Assembly (NCBI GenBank): GCA_016869275.1
Contig: VGEO01000002.1
Span: forward strand, 23,491-87,490
Length of the DNA: 64,000 nt
Direction: 5' to 3'
DNA from: Alphaproteobacteria bacterium
GTDB taxonomy: Bacteria > Pseudomonadota > Alphaproteobacteria > SHVV01
The position numbers and the translations under genes are program-made. Of the stretch, positions 20,076-30,258 are shown piece by piece; position 1 is the stretch's first letter; the number at the start of each line of letters is the position of its first letter. The notes under the pieces are model-generated. The model was not told the DNA's origin. It saw only the letters and a list, made by a program, of their open reading frames with translations, and did not search any database.

Positions 20076-21245
20076 CTATTTATAGGGATCGGCGGCGTCG
20101 CGCAGGCCATCGCCGAAGAAGTTGAGCGCGAGAATGATCACGATCACCGGGATCACCGGGAAGAGCAGCCACGGGAAGACGGCGACCGCGTTGATGTTCT
20201 GAGCTTCGTTCAGGAGCACGCCCCAGCTCGTGATCGGCGGCCTCAAGCCGAGGCCGAGGAACGAGAGCGCGGTCTCGCCCAGGATCATGCCGGGGACCGC
20301 GAGCGTCGCCGAAGCGATCAAATGGCTCATGAAGCTCGGCATCAGGTGGCGGAAGATGATGCGGGACGGCGGCGCCCCCATGAGAATCGCCGCGGTGCAG
20401 AAGTCCTCTTCGCGCAAGGCCAGGAGCTTCGAGCGCACCGAGCGTGCGAGCCCGGTCCAGTCGAGCAGGCCCAAGATGATCGTGATCCCGAAGAAGACGA
20501 CGATCGGGCTCCAGTCGACGGGGAGCGCGGCGCCAAGCGCCATCCACAGCGGCAGGTTGGGGAGCGAGCGCAGGATTTCGATCGAGCGCTGGACCACGGC
20601 ATCGATCATGCCGCCGTAGTAGCCGGCCAAACCGCCGAGCACGATGCCCAGGACGAAGCTCACGGCGACGCCGATCAGGCCGACGGTGAGCGAGATGCGG
20701 GCGCCATAGATGATGCGCGACCAGATGTCGCGGCCCAGGCGGTCGGTGCCGAGCCAGAAGAAGGTGCCGCCCTCGGCCGGGCACACGAAGTGGAACCGGC
20801 CCTCGATCGCGCCCCAGAAGCGATAACTATCGCCGAGGCAGAAAAAACGCAGCTTGTCGGCCTGGGTACGATCCTCGGTGTAGATCCACTGCATGGTCTC
20901 GAGCTTGAGCTCGGATTTGTAACGGTAGACGAACGGCCCGACGAACTGGCCGTCGTGAACCCAGCGGATCGACTGCGGCGGCGCGTAAATGTGAAACGGA
21001 TCGCGCGTGTGAACGTGATAGGGCGCGAGCATTTCCGAAATGAAGATCGAGACATAGAACACGAGCAATATCATGCCCGACCACACCGCGACGCGGTGGC
21101 GGCGGAGCTTCCACCACATCATGGTCCACTGCGAGGCCATGAAGTAGCGTTCCTGCTCCGCCGTCATCTTTTCGACGGCGTAGGGGTCGAACGGCTCGCG
21201 CGAGATGTAGTGTGCGAGCGGCGCGTTGCGGGCGACGTCACTCAT
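20076..21245 (-). CDS. Peptide-type ABC transporter permease (OppC/DppC-like)
   Basis: FFWLGTDRLGRDIWSRIIYGARISLTVGLIGVAVSFVLGI...GLRPPITSWGVLLNEAQN. Confidence 0.93.
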   Translation of the reverse strand: MSDVARNAPLAHYISREPFDPYAVEKMTAEQERYFMASQWTMMWWKLRRHRVAVWSGMILLVFYVSIFISEMLAPYHVHTRDPFHIYAPPQSIRWVHDGQFVGPFVYRYKSELKLETMQWIYTEDRTQADKLRFFCLGDSYRFWGAIEGRFHFVCPAEGGTFFWLGTDRLGRDIWSRIIYGARISLTVGLIGVAVSFVLGIVLGGLAGYYGGMIDAVVQRSIEILRSLPNLPLWMALGAALPVDWSPIVVFFGITIILGLLDWTGLARSVRSKLLALREEDFCTAAILMGAPPSRIIFRHLMPSFMSHLIASATLAVPGMILGETALSFLGLGLRPPITSWGVLLNEAQNINAVAVFPWLLFPVIPVIVIILALNFFGDGLRDAADPYK

Positions 21246-22270
21246 CGCTGGGTGCCCCCGGTCAGGCGGATGCGCGGATCGAGCGCGGCGAGCGCGAGAT
21301 CAGAGATGAACATGCCGATCACGGTCAGCAGCGCGAGCAGCATCAGGAATGATCCGGCCAGGTACTGGTCTTGGGTCTGAAGGGCGCGCAACAGCACCGG
21401 TCCCGTGGTCGGGAGCGACAGCACGACCGAGACGATGACGGCGCCCGAGATCACCTCGGGCAGCAGGCTGCCGATGTCGGAAATGAACGGATTGAGTGCC
21501 ATCCGCAGCGGGTATTTCCACATCAGCTTGCGCGGATGTAGACCCTTGGCGCGGGCGGTGGTGACGTACTGCTTCTGGAGCTCGTCCAAGAGGTTGGCGC
21601 GCAGCCGCCGGATCATGCCGGCGGTACCCGAGGTCCCGATCACGATCACCGGCACCCACAGGTGCGCGAGCACCGACCACGCTTTCCCCCACGAGAACGG
21701 CTGGTCCATGTACTGCTGGTCCATCAGACCGCCGATCGAGATGCCGAGATAGACGTTTGAGAGGTAGAGCAGCACCAGCGCGAGCAGGAAGTTGGGCGTG
21801 GCGAGGCCCAAGAACCCGACCAGCGTCAGCGTATAGTCGCCGGCGCTGTACTGGTGGGTCGCCGAGTAGATCCCGATCGGGAACGACACTACCCAGGTGA
21901 AGATGATGGTCGCCACCGAGACCACGATCGTCAGCCACATCGCCTCGCCGACGACCCGGGCGACCGGCTCGTTATATTCGAACGAATAGCCGAGATTGCC
22001 CTGCAGCAATCCGGCGAAACCGGTCTCGCCCGGCCATACGCCGAGCCAGATCGCGTACTGCTCGAGCAGCGGGCGGTCGAGCCCGTATTGTTTCTTCAAG
22101 AACTCCAGTTTTTCTGAACCGGCGCCACTCTCGCCCTGGGCCTGAAGTTCGGCTATCTGGGTTTCGAGGAAGTCGCCCGGCGGCAGCTGAATGATGATGA
22201 ACACCAACGCGCTGATCACGAGCAGCGTCGGCACCATGATGAGGATGCGTTGGGCGGTGTAAGTGAGCAT
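21242..22270 (-). CDS. Peptide-type ABC transporter permease (OppB/DppB-like)
   Basis: MLTYTAQRILIMVPTLLVISALVFIIIQLPPGDF...TTARAKGLHPRKLMWKYPLRMALNPFI; 4-bp overlap with OppC-like gene. Confidence 0.93.
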   Translation of the reverse strand: MLTYTAQRILIMVPTLLVISALVFIIIQLPPGDFLETQIAELQAQGESGAGSEKLEFLKKQYGLDRPLLEQYAIWLGVWPGETGFAGLLQGNLGYSFEYNEPVARVVGEAMWLTIVVSVATIIFTWVVSFPIGIYSATHQYSAGDYTLTLVGFLGLATPNFLLALVLLYLSNVYLGISIGGLMDQQYMDQPFSWGKAWSVLAHLWVPVIVIGTSGTAGMIRRLRANLLDELQKQYVTTARAKGLHPRKLMWKYPLRMALNPFISDIGSLLPEVISGAVIVSVVLSLPTTGPVLLRALQTQDQYLAGSFLMLLALLTVIGMFISDLALAALDPRIRLTGGTQR

Positions 22271-22287
22271 GACGGCGCGACCCGGCC

Positions 22288-24192
22288 CTACTCGGTCGCG
22301 AACCAGAACGTGTCGGGTTGATAGATCCCGAACTGCGCCCCCGGCTCCCAGTTGTAGAGGGCTTCTTTCGGTACGTTACGAAGCGTGGCGCGCGCTATCA
22401 CCGGTTGGCGGACGCCGGTGACGACGCCGATGGTGAAAACTTGGTCGGCGTGCAGCGCAAGCATTTCATGCCACATCTTTTCGCGCAGGCTACGCGAGCC
22501 GCCTTTGATCCATGACTCGTTGAACGCCATCAAGGTGTGCGCTGCCGGCATATCCGGTGCCTCGCCGGCCTGACCGCTGGTTTCGTAATGCTGGCCCCAC
22601 TTAGGCCACTGCAAGTGAATCTGCTGGGTCGGAGCGAGCTCCGCTGGACTCATGTCGGCGGTCGCAACCCCGTTTTCAAGTCCGCTCCACACCGACATCA
22701 CGGTCTCGCCGGCAAAAATGCGGTTGCGGAACACTTCGCGCTGCAGCGGCCGGGTGAAAAGCCGGATACCGACGTCGATCCAGGTTTCGCGGATCAGTTC
22801 GAGAACGTCGCTCTGCTCGGATTCTTCGCCCGCCGTCTCGACAATGATGTCCATCATGCGGCCGTCGGGGAGTTCGCGCAGACCGTCGCCGCGACGTTTG
22901 AGACCGATTTCGTCGAGCAGGCGGTTGGCCTCACGGATGTCGTGTCGGGCCCACTTGGTACGGTATTCGTCGCGGTAAAGCGGACTCTCCTTGAGGACGG
23001 TGTTATTGCCTTCGACCGCGAGGCCGAAATAGAGCACGCGATTGATAAGGGTGCGATCGATCGCCAGCGATAAGGCGCGGCGATAGCGAACATCGCGATT
23101 GAGCTTGCGCCATACCGGATCGCTAGCGTTGAGGTTGGGAAACAGCGCGAAATGCGAGCCTTTCGCTTCTCGCCACAAATACACGTTGTAGTTGGCGCGC
23201 TTCTCGTTGTTCTTGAGGAACGTGTAGTTGTTGAAGAACAGGTTGCGCGACTGCAGGTCGCTTTCGCCGGACCCGGCTTTAGCCGCAATCAGCTTCGAGT
23301 TGGCTTGCACCAAAATCAGGCGGTTGATGTAGGGGAGCTGGCGGCCGTGCTCATCGACGCGGTGAAAGAACGGGTTACGCTCGGCGATGAAGCGATTGGC
23401 GGGCGGTCGGGTGACGATCCGCCACGGATCGAGCGTCGGCAAATCGGGGTTGTCGGAGCGGTACTGACGGTCGCGGCGGAAATGCACGGCGACCCAATTG
23501 CGTTGACCGTCGTCGAGCACGGCCTTGCGCAGCTTGTCGCGGTCGGCGTACTTGACGTGGAACTGCTTGAGGTAATGCGCCGGGCGGTAGACGAAGAGCG
23601 GGGTTGTCGCCGCGATTGCCGGTAGGAAGAACGGATTGGGCTTGGTCCAACTATAGCGGACGGTGTACTCGTCGAGTACTTCGAACGTTCCCGGGTTGTC
23701 GTCGGCGAGCAGCGTCTTGGGCGGCCCCGATGGGGAGACGTCCTTGTTCAAGGCCATGTCCTCCCAGTAGTAGCGGAAGTCCTCGGCGGTAAACGGGTGG
23801 CCGTCCGACCAACGGTGGCCCTTACGCAGCTTGAAGGTGAAAACGCGGTCGTCCTCATTGACGACGTCTTCGAGAAGGTCGGGCACGAGCTCGAACGTCT
23901 TCTCGTCGTAGGTGACGAGGCGCGTGTAGCCGTAGACGTTGATGAGGCGGAGGTCGCCGGCGCTGCCGATCAGGGTGGTCAAGTCGCCGCCATACTTCCC
24001 CGGCGTCTTGTAGTCGGCGAGCTTGACGATGCGCGGGTTGGCGGGGAGGCGCTCGCCCATCGGCGGCAGCCGGCCGGACTGAACTTGGGCGGCTAGGCTC
24101 GGCGGCTCGACCAGCGTTTGCGCGCCGCCGCTGCCGGCGACGGCCCACGCGCAGGCGGCGAGGGTGAACGTGAGGATACGAGCGAAGGTCAT
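22288..24192 (-). CDS. Peptide-type ABC transporter substrate-binding protein
   Basis: Signal peptide; LVTYDEKTFELVPDLLEDVVNEDDRVFTFKLRKGHRWSDGHPFTAEDFRYYWED (SBP family 5). Confidence 0.92.
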   Translation of the reverse strand: MTFARILTFTLAACAWAVAGSGGAQTLVEPPSLAAQVQSGRLPPMGERLPANPRIVKLADYKTPGKYGGDLTTLIGSAGDLRLINVYGYTRLVTYDEKTFELVPDLLEDVVNEDDRVFTFKLRKGHRWSDGHPFTAEDFRYYWEDMALNKDVSPSGPPKTLLADDNPGTFEVLDEYTVRYSWTKPNPFFLPAIAATTPLFVYRPAHYLKQFHVKYADRDKLRKAVLDDGQRNWVAVHFRRDRQYRSDNPDLPTLDPWRIVTRPPANRFIAERNPFFHRVDEHGRQLPYINRLILVQANSKLIAAKAGSGESDLQSRNLFFNNYTFLKNNEKRANYNVYLWREAKGSHFALFPNLNASDPVWRKLNRDVRYRRALSLAIDRTLINRVLYFGLAVEGNNTVLKESPLYRDEYRTKWARHDIREANRLLDEIGLKRRGDGLRELPDGRMMDIIVETAGEESEQSDVLELIRETWIDVGIRLFTRPLQREVFRNRIFAGETVMSVWSGLENGVATADMSPAELAPTQQIHLQWPKWGQHYETSGQAGEAPDMPAAHTLMAFNESWIKGGSRSLREKMWHEMLALHADQVFTIGVVTGVRQPVIARATLRNVPKEALYNWEPGAQFGIYQPDTFWFATE

Positions 24193-26084
24193 TGGGCGTC
24201 GCTTTGGCGCGATCCCAAACCGCTATCGGGCCGGGCGCGGACGAAGTGGCCATCGCCCAGGTGGACCAGATCGAGCTTGGCGCGTTCGTTGATTGTGAAC
24301 GGGTCCGGCCAATCGGCGGGGTTCGAGGCCTTGCCGGCCATGAGCGCGCTCAGGTCGAGGCGCGCGTCGGGATCGGGCTTGGGCACTGCCGACAGGAGCG
24401 CCCGGGTATAGGGGTGGACCGGGTTCTTGAACAGCACATCGCGCGGCGCGAGTTCGACCAGGCGCCCGGCGCACATGACAGCGATACGGTCGCAGACGTA
24501 ATCGACTACCGCCAGATTGTGAGAGATGAAGAGATAGGTGAGGCCGAGCTGCTCCTTCAGATCCTTGAGCAGGTTCAAGATCTGCGCCTGGATCGAAACG
24601 TCGAGCGCCGACACCGGCTCGTCGCAGATCAACAGGTCGGGTTGGAGCGCCAGTGCGCGCGCGATACCGATGCGTTGGCGCTGGCCGCCGGAAAAGCTGT
24701 GCGGATAACGGCGCAAGTAGCGGACGTTGAGCCCGACCAGGTTCATCAGCTCGCTGACCCGCTCGAAGCGCTCTTTCTCGTCGCCGATCTGGTGGATCAG
24801 GAGCGGCTCGTTGACGATGTCGAACACCGTCATCCGCGGGTTGAGCGAGCCGAACGGGTCCTGGAACACGTACTGGACGCGGCGGCGGTACTTCTTGAGC
24901 CCCTTCTCGTCGAGGCCGAGCACGTCGACGATGGTGCCGTGATCGTTGTAGCGGACCTCGCCCCCGTCGGCCGAGACTGCCCGCAGCACGATCTTGCTGG
25001 TCGTGGTCTTGCCGCAGCCGGATTCGCCCACCAGCCCCAGGCACTCGCCGCGTTTCAAGGTGAAGCTGACATCGTCGACCACGGTGGCGACGGCGGCGTT
25101 CTTGCGGCCGAGCAACCCTTGCTTGCGGGTCGCGAACGTCTTGCGCAGGTGCTTGACCTCGAGCAACAGCGCATCGCGGGCGTGCGCGGGCCAGGGGTCC
25201 TTTTTCAACAGGTGCTGGCCGGGCTTGGCTTTGATCTCGCGGATCGGCACCAGCCGTTCGCCCGGCTCCATGTCGAAGCGCGGCACCGCGCGCAAGAGCG
25301 CATTGAGGTACGGATGTTCAGCGTGGCGGAAGACGTCGTCGCGGGTGCCCGACTCCATCACCTTGCCGTGGTACATGACGACGATTTCTTCGGCCATGTT
25401 GGCGACGACGCCGAGATCGTGGGTGATGATCAAGATCGCCATGCCGAGCTCGGCCTGGAGGTCCTGCATCAGCTTGAGGATCTGCGCCTGGATCGTCACG
25501 TCGAGCGCGGTGGTCGGCTCGTCCGCGATCAGGATCGGCGGGTTGCAGACCAGCGCCATCGCGATCATGGCGCGCTGGCGCAACCCGCCCGACAGCTCGA
25601 ACGGATAGGTATCGAACGCTTTGGCCGGGTCGGGGAAGCCGACGTGCTTCAGCATCTCGACCACGACCCGCTTGGCTTCGGCGGGTCCGGCATTGCGGTG
25701 CAGGATGAACGCCTCGCCGATCTGGTCGCCGATGGTGTGGAGCGGCGAAAGCGAGGTCATCGGCTCCTGGAAGATGATCGAGATGCGCCCGCCGCGGAGC
25801 GCGCGCATGGCCGCCGAGTCGCGATCGAGCTTGGCGATATCGACGACCGAACCGCGCTGGGCCGGATCGGCGAACAGGATTTCGCCGCCGGCGATCCGAC
25901 CGTTGCGCGGCAGGATGCCCATGATCGCCTGCGACACCACCGACTTGCCCGAGCCCGATTCGCCGACCAAGGCCACGGTCTTGCCCTCGGGAATGCGGAA
26001 CGAGATGCCGTCGACGGCTTTGATCAAGCCCTCCGGTGCTTGAAATTGAATCCGGAGGTCGCGGACGGTGAGGACGTCAGCCAT
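24189..26084 (-). CDS. ABC transporter ATP-binding protein with two fused ATPase domains
   Basis: Two Walker A ([16 protein letters not shown]), two LSGG/FSGGQ signatures and two Walker B regions in 631 aa. Confidence 0.95.
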   Translation of the reverse strand: MADVLTVRDLRIQFQAPEGLIKAVDGISFRIPEGKTVALVGESGSGKSVVSQAIMGILPRNGRIAGGEILFADPAQRGSVVDIAKLDRDSAAMRALRGGRISIIFQEPMTSLSPLHTIGDQIGEAFILHRNAGPAEAKRVVVEMLKHVGFPDPAKAFDTYPFELSGGLRQRAMIAMALVCNPPILIADEPTTALDVTIQAQILKLMQDLQAELGMAILIITHDLGVVANMAEEIVVMYHGKVMESGTRDDVFRHAEHPYLNALLRAVPRFDMEPGERLVPIREIKAKPGQHLLKKDPWPAHARDALLLEVKHLRKTFATRKQGLLGRKNAAVATVVDDVSFTLKRGECLGLVGESGCGKTTTSKIVLRAVSADGGEVRYNDHGTIVDVLGLDEKGLKKYRRRVQYVFQDPFGSLNPRMTVFDIVNEPLLIHQIGDEKERFERVSELMNLVGLNVRYLRRYPHSFSGGQRQRIGIARALALQPDLLICDEPVSALDVSIQAQILNLLKDLKEQLGLTYLFISHNLAVVDYVCDRIAVMCAGRLVELAPRDVLFKNPVHPYTRALLSAVPKPDPDARLDLSALMAGKASNPADWPDPFTINERAKLDLVHLGDGHFVRARPDSGLGSRQSDAQ

Positions 26085-26117
26085 GGGCGGCGATCTTGGG
26101 GCGCGGGGGTGACGAGG

Positions 26118-26600
26118 TCATGACGGTTGCCGCCCTTGCAAGGCGGCGCGGTTGGAGAGCGTCGCGGCGCTCAGGGCGAGACCATGGCGTTCGGCGGCGG
26201 CGAGGACGCTCTCGGCGAGTTGGGCGAAGTTCGAAATCGTCGAATCGAACGCCAGCCGGCCCGCGCCGGCGTCGATGCGAAGCTGCATCCAGCCGCGCTC
26301 GCGGTCGCGGCGCGTCGAGTAGTAGAGGAGATCGACCTCGGTCATGTCGCGCCACGCGATCGCTCGCGGGAACGGTCCTTCGGTGCGGATGCCGCCTTCG
26401 CCGACCTCGACGCGCGTGACATGGCGCAATAGCGTGCGCAGGCCGAAGGCTGCGAACAAAACCGCAACTCCCTCCAGGATGTATTGAATGATTTCGAGGG
26501 GCTCCGCCAACATTATCGGCCCTACGGTGAGAATCAATCCCGTCATTGCGCGGACGTAGTCGAGGGCGAGGACGCGGGGCGGATAGCCATGGCGGCTCAT
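26118..26600 (-). CDS. Hypothetical membrane protein
   Basis: Hydrophobic N-terminal helices; 4-bp overlap with the polysaccharide deacetylase-like gene. Confidence 0.6.
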   Translation of the reverse strand: MSRHGYPPRVLALDYVRAMTGLILTVGPIMLAEPLEIIQYILEGVAVLFAAFGLRTLLRHVTRVEVGEGGIRTEGPFPRAIAWRDMTEVDLLYYSTRRDRERGWMQLRIDAGAGRLAFDSTISNFAQLAESVLAAAERHGLALSAATLSNRAALQGRQPS

Positions 26601-27358
26601 GGCGCAGGCGCGAATACGGACGCCGCCGAATGCCAGCGCAGGCCGGGGAAGGCCGCCGTTTCAGCCAGGAATCGATCGAGGAAGCGTTCGAGCGCGGTGT
26701 CGTGAACGAGGTGGTGGGTGAGGATTCCGATCGGGGCGCGCGAAGCGGATCCGCCCGACCGCCGCGCCTTTAGTTCGGCGATGAGGCGCTCGAGGGTGGC
26801 CGCGACGCCGGCAAAGGTGCGCCGCCGCCAGTCGATCAAGTCGACGTGAACATTGGCCTGATGGAGCCCGGGGGCGACGCGCGCCGGCAGCGGATCGCCG
26901 AGCGCCGAGTAACCCCGGTAACCGGCATCGCCCAGGCGGGCCACTAGACCGGGGTCGGCGCGGTTCCATGGCGGTACGAACACCGGCAGTGCAGCAGCCC
27001 CGAACAGCGCCCGCAATCGGCTGAGCCCGGCCATAGCCTCGGCGACCATAGCGTTCATCGAACGATAGCCGCCGAATTCGCTCTTACGCTCGGGGCGGAC
27101 CGCGTGGTTGGCATGGGCGTAGCCGTGCACGAGGATCTGGGCGTCGTACGCGGCCGCCAACCCGACCAGGTCGTCGCGGCAGGCAGCCGGCACGACCGCG
27201 AGCGCGACCGGGATCCGGTGGCGCGCGGTTGCCGCCAACAGCGCCTTGAGCGCCGGAGTTGCCCGGACCGCGTCGTCGTCGCGCAGCCAGAGCGCGGCGC
27301 TCGCGCCGTTCGCGGCCCACGCGGCGGCCTCGCGCCGAAGGTCGGCCCATGACGCCAT
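26597..27358 (-). CDS. Polysaccharide deacetylase-like protein
   Basis: LWLRDDDAVRATPALKALL...ILVHGYAHANH...PVFVPPWNRADP...GILTHHLVHD. Confidence 0.75.
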   Translation of the reverse strand: MASWADLRREAAAWAANGASAALWLRDDDAVRATPALKALLAATARHRIPVALAVVPAACRDDLVGLAAAYDAQILVHGYAHANHAVRPERKSEFGGYRSMNAMVAEAMAGLSRLRALFGAAALPVFVPPWNRADPGLVARLGDAGYRGYSALGDPLPARVAPGLHQANVHVDLIDWRRRTFAGVAATLERLIAELKARRSGGSASRAPIGILTHHLVHDTALERFLDRFLAETAAFPGLRWHSAASVFAPAP

Positions 27359-27362
27359 GACG

Positions 27363-28520
27363 TTAACGCGGCCTCGCGGCGGCCCAGGCGGCGATCAGAC
27401 CGACGCTGGTTTCGGCGCCGGTCAGGTCGAGCCCATCGGCGTTCGCCGGCCCGCCCTGGGCGGCACGGGCAACAGCCGCCGCCAGCGTCGCCGTGCTCAA
27501 CGCGGCTTCGGGAATCACGGTGAAACCCACGCGCGCCGCGAGGCGCGCGGCGCGCAGGCTCTGTTCGGTCTCGCCGCCTCCCGCGAAGGGGACGATCACG
27601 GCGCGCGTGCCCGCTTGCAAGACGTCCAACATCGTGTTGTAGCCGCACTGACTGATCGACAATACGCTCCGCCCCAACAACGCTCGAAAATCGCTACGCG
27701 ACCGCTCGACTTCGACCCCGTGGCCGGCCTGGCGCGCAAGCCGACCGAACGCCGTCTCATCCAGGTTGTGACCGGCGATGAGATGCCAGGTGCGGTCTTT
27801 GTAGGGAGTTTGCGGACGAGCGCCGAGCGCTGCCTCGAGCAGCGCCGCCCCCACGGCCCCGCCGCCCACCGAAACGACGACCTCGCCGTTGCTCGCGGCG
27901 ATGGCCGGACGCTCCGGCGCGACTCCTTCGACAATGTAACCGGTGTGGCGGATACGGTCAGTGATGCGGGTCACAAATGGGGCTGAATCGGCGAGCGGAA
28001 CAAAACCGGGATCGCCGTGAACCAGGAGCCAATCGTAGTACCGATCGAACCAGGCCAAGGCCTCGGCGGTGCGTTCGGGGTCACGGCGGGCATTTAAGAT
28101 GTCGCGGACCGAGGCGGCGACGATCGGACGCGGCCGCCGCGCGCGAAGGGCATCGAGCAGGGGTAGAAGCTCGTGCCGAAACTGACGGCGCCCAAACGGG
28201 AACAGCTCGGTCACGACGACATCGGGCGCGAAGTGCAGGGCCAGGTCGAGCAGGCGGGTGCGACGGACCTCCCACCAGGCGTCGTCCACCGGCGCATCGT
28301 CCGCGCCGGTCAGGGTCTTGAAGCCGGTATCGCGCGCGCGAAGGGGCGGCAATTGGACCAGCCGCGCGCCCCCCAGATCGAGGCCGGCCACCGGGAATCC
28401 GCCCGAGGCGACGATCGTTTCGATCCCGGCGGCAGCGAGGGCGCGGGCCAAGGTGGCGGCCCGCTTCAAATGGCCGATACCGAGCAGGTGTTGAACGTGC
28501 AGGAGGACGCGGACGGTCAT
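27363..28520 (-). CDS. Glycosyltransferase (MurG-like/COG4671-like)
   Basis: MTVRVLLHVQHLLGIGHLKRAATLARALAAAG...SISQCGYNTMLDVLQAGTRAVIVPFAGGGETEQSLRA. Confidence 0.78.
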   Translation of the reverse strand: MTVRVLLHVQHLLGIGHLKRAATLARALAAAGIETIVASGGFPVAGLDLGGARLVQLPPLRARDTGFKTLTGADDAPVDDAWWEVRRTRLLDLALHFAPDVVVTELFPFGRRQFRHELLPLLDALRARRPRPIVAASVRDILNARRDPERTAEALAWFDRYYDWLLVHGDPGFVPLADSAPFVTRITDRIRHTGYIVEGVAPERPAIAASNGEVVVSVGGGAVGAALLEAALGARPQTPYKDRTWHLIAGHNLDETAFGRLARQAGHGVEVERSRSDFRALLGRSVLSISQCGYNTMLDVLQAGTRAVIVPFAGGGETEQSLRAARLAARVGFTVIPEAALSTATLAAAVARAAQGGPANADGLDLTGAETSVGLIAAWAAARPR

Positions 28521-29113
28521 GGTAGGGCCGCTGGTTCGTAAAGCGGCCGGTTGGGCCGGTCGAGGCGAAGCGCGCCGTCCGCGGCAACCGCAAAAATGTG
28601 GGCGCGGTCCCAGGCGAGTTTGACCGGGGCTTTGCCGCGCATGTCCCACTTGGTCGCGAGCACCAAAGCGGCGCGAATGACGCCCTTGTGCGTTATCGCG
28701 CCGGCGGGTCGCTGGTTGCGGGCGATATCGTTGAGAAACGCCTGAAACCGTCCCGCGACCTCACGCGGCGTTTCGCCCCCTTCGGGACGAAAATCGAGAC
28801 CGTGCGCCTCGTTCTTGGCGAGACGGGTGCCGAGCCCGCGACGCAAGTCATCGAGCGTTTGCCCCTCGTAGGTGCCCCAGTCCATCTCGATCAGCCGCGG
28901 ATCGACCGCCGGCGCGGCAATGCCGAGAAGGGCAGCGGTAGCGCGGGCACGCTCGAGCGGGCTCACATACCAGTCGCGGTCGACGAGGTCGCGCCCGAGC
29001 GCGCCGCCGCGGCGTTCGGGGTCGGCGAGCGGGATGTCGGTCCGCCCCTGAATCCGCCCGGACGTGTTCCAGGCGGTCGGGAAATGGCGGATCAAGGCGA
29101 GCGAAACCGTCAT
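28517..29113 (-). CDS. Histidine phosphatase family protein
   Basis: LALIRHFPTAWNTSGRIQGRTDIPL...VSPLERARATA...IEMDWGTYEGQ...THKGVIRA. Confidence 0.9.
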   Translation of the reverse strand: MTVSLALIRHFPTAWNTSGRIQGRTDIPLADPERRGGALGRDLVDRDWYVSPLERARATAALLGIAAPAVDPRLIEMDWGTYEGQTLDDLRRGLGTRLAKNEAHGLDFRPEGGETPREVAGRFQAFLNDIARNQRPAGAITHKGVIRAALVLATKWDMRGKAPVKLAWDRAHIFAVAADGALRLDRPNRPLYEPAALP

Positions 29114-30258
29114 CGGTCGGCGGTCGCGTGGGTCAGGGCACGATCGAGGATCGCTCGAGCTGCACCCAGGCTGCGCTCGGACGCGACGAACGCCCGCGCC
29201 GCGGTGCCGAGCGCCTGTCGTAGCGCCGGGTCGTCGAGCAGCGTCATCACTCGGCCCGCGAAATCGGGCGGGTCGTTGGCGCGGGCCAGCAGGCCGGTGC
29301 GGCGATCGATCACGATATCGGGGACGCCGCCGATCGCGCCGGCGACGACCGGCAACCCTGCCGCGCTCGCCTCGAGGAGCGCCATGCCGTAGGCCTCGCC
29401 GACCGCGGGCCATAGATAGAGGTCGGCCGCCGCGTATAGCTCGGCGAGCGCCTCGGGGGCGCGCTCGCCGAGGAAACGAACGCGCTCGGCGCCGAGGCCG
29501 ACGAACGACGCCTCGACCTCGGCCCGCGCCTCGCCATCGCCCACGATCAAGAGCGCCCACGGCCGCTCGGGCATCGAGCCGAGCGCGGCGGCGAGCTCGC
29601 GATAGGACTCGAGTTTGACGTCGCGCCGCATCATCGCGACGGTGAGGAGCCAGGGGCCTGCGGGGTCGAGGCGGTGGCGGGCGGCCAGCGCGGCGCGGAT
29701 GGTGGCGCGGCGTGCGGCCGCGGCGGCGAAGGGCTCCGGGTTGAGAAACGGCGGCAACGCGAACAAGCGGGCGGGCGCGCGCACGAGCGGCGCCACGCAA
29801 CGGGCGTCGTGCCGCGTCAAGCAGAGCACCGAACGCGCTTGAGCGATCGCCGCCTCGACGTCGGCGTGGTAGGCGCTCCAGACCCCGTTCGCGCGCTTGG
29901 GCGCATGCGAAACCTCGGCGACGACATAAGGGAGGTCGAGCGCGACTGCCGCCCGCGGCCCGATCCAGTCCGGCGCCTTGTAGTAGAGGTGGTAGGTGAA
30001 CCACAGCGCCGGCCGCTCGGCTGCCGGGAGTGCGCGGAGCGCGGCGACGACGCGATCCGCCTCGTCCAAGCCGCGTGCGCGGTGGGCGGCGAGCGTCTTC
30101 GGGTCGTCGGTCGCAGCGCGAGCCCGGAAGGTCGAGGCGACGGCCGGCGCGTGACCGAGGCCGCGCAGCGCTTCGAGCAGCAGCCGGGCCATCCGGCGAT
30201 CGCCCGAGGGTACCGGGTGGTCGGGGGGCTTCAGCGGCGCATAAAACGCGATCCGCAT
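29110..30258 (-). CDS. Glycosyltransferase family 4-like protein
   Basis: MRIAFYAPLKPPDHPVPSGDRRMARLLLEAL...PWALLIVGDGEARAEV...LYLWPAVGEAYGMALLEASAAGLPVVAGAIGGVPDIV. Confidence 0.88.
   Translation of the reverse strand: MRIAFYAPLKPPDHPVPSGDRRMARLLLEALRGLGHAPAVASTFRARAATDDPKTLAAHRARGLDEADRVVAALRALPAAERPALWFTYHLYYKAPDWIGPRAAVALDLPYVVAEVSHAPKRANGVWSAYHADVEAAIAQARSVLCLTRHDARCVAPLVRAPARLFALPPFLNPEPFAAAAARRATIRAALAARHRLDPAGPWLLTVAMMRRDVKLESYRELAAALGSMPERPWALLIVGDGEARAEVEASFVGLGAERVRFLGERAPEALAELYAAADLYLWPAVGEAYGMALLEASAAGLPVVAGAIGGVPDIVIDRRTGLLARANDPPDFAGRVMTLLDDPALRQALGTAARAFVASERSLGAARAILDRALTHATADR

Noticed and set aside
19707-21380. 557-aa forward ORF extending past the cyclase
   Set aside because: Only its first part is real cyclase sequence; the rest is antisense to the OppC-like permease.
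24192-26123. 643-aa forward ORF
   Set aside because: Antisense to the two-domain ABC ATPase, which carries all expected motifs.
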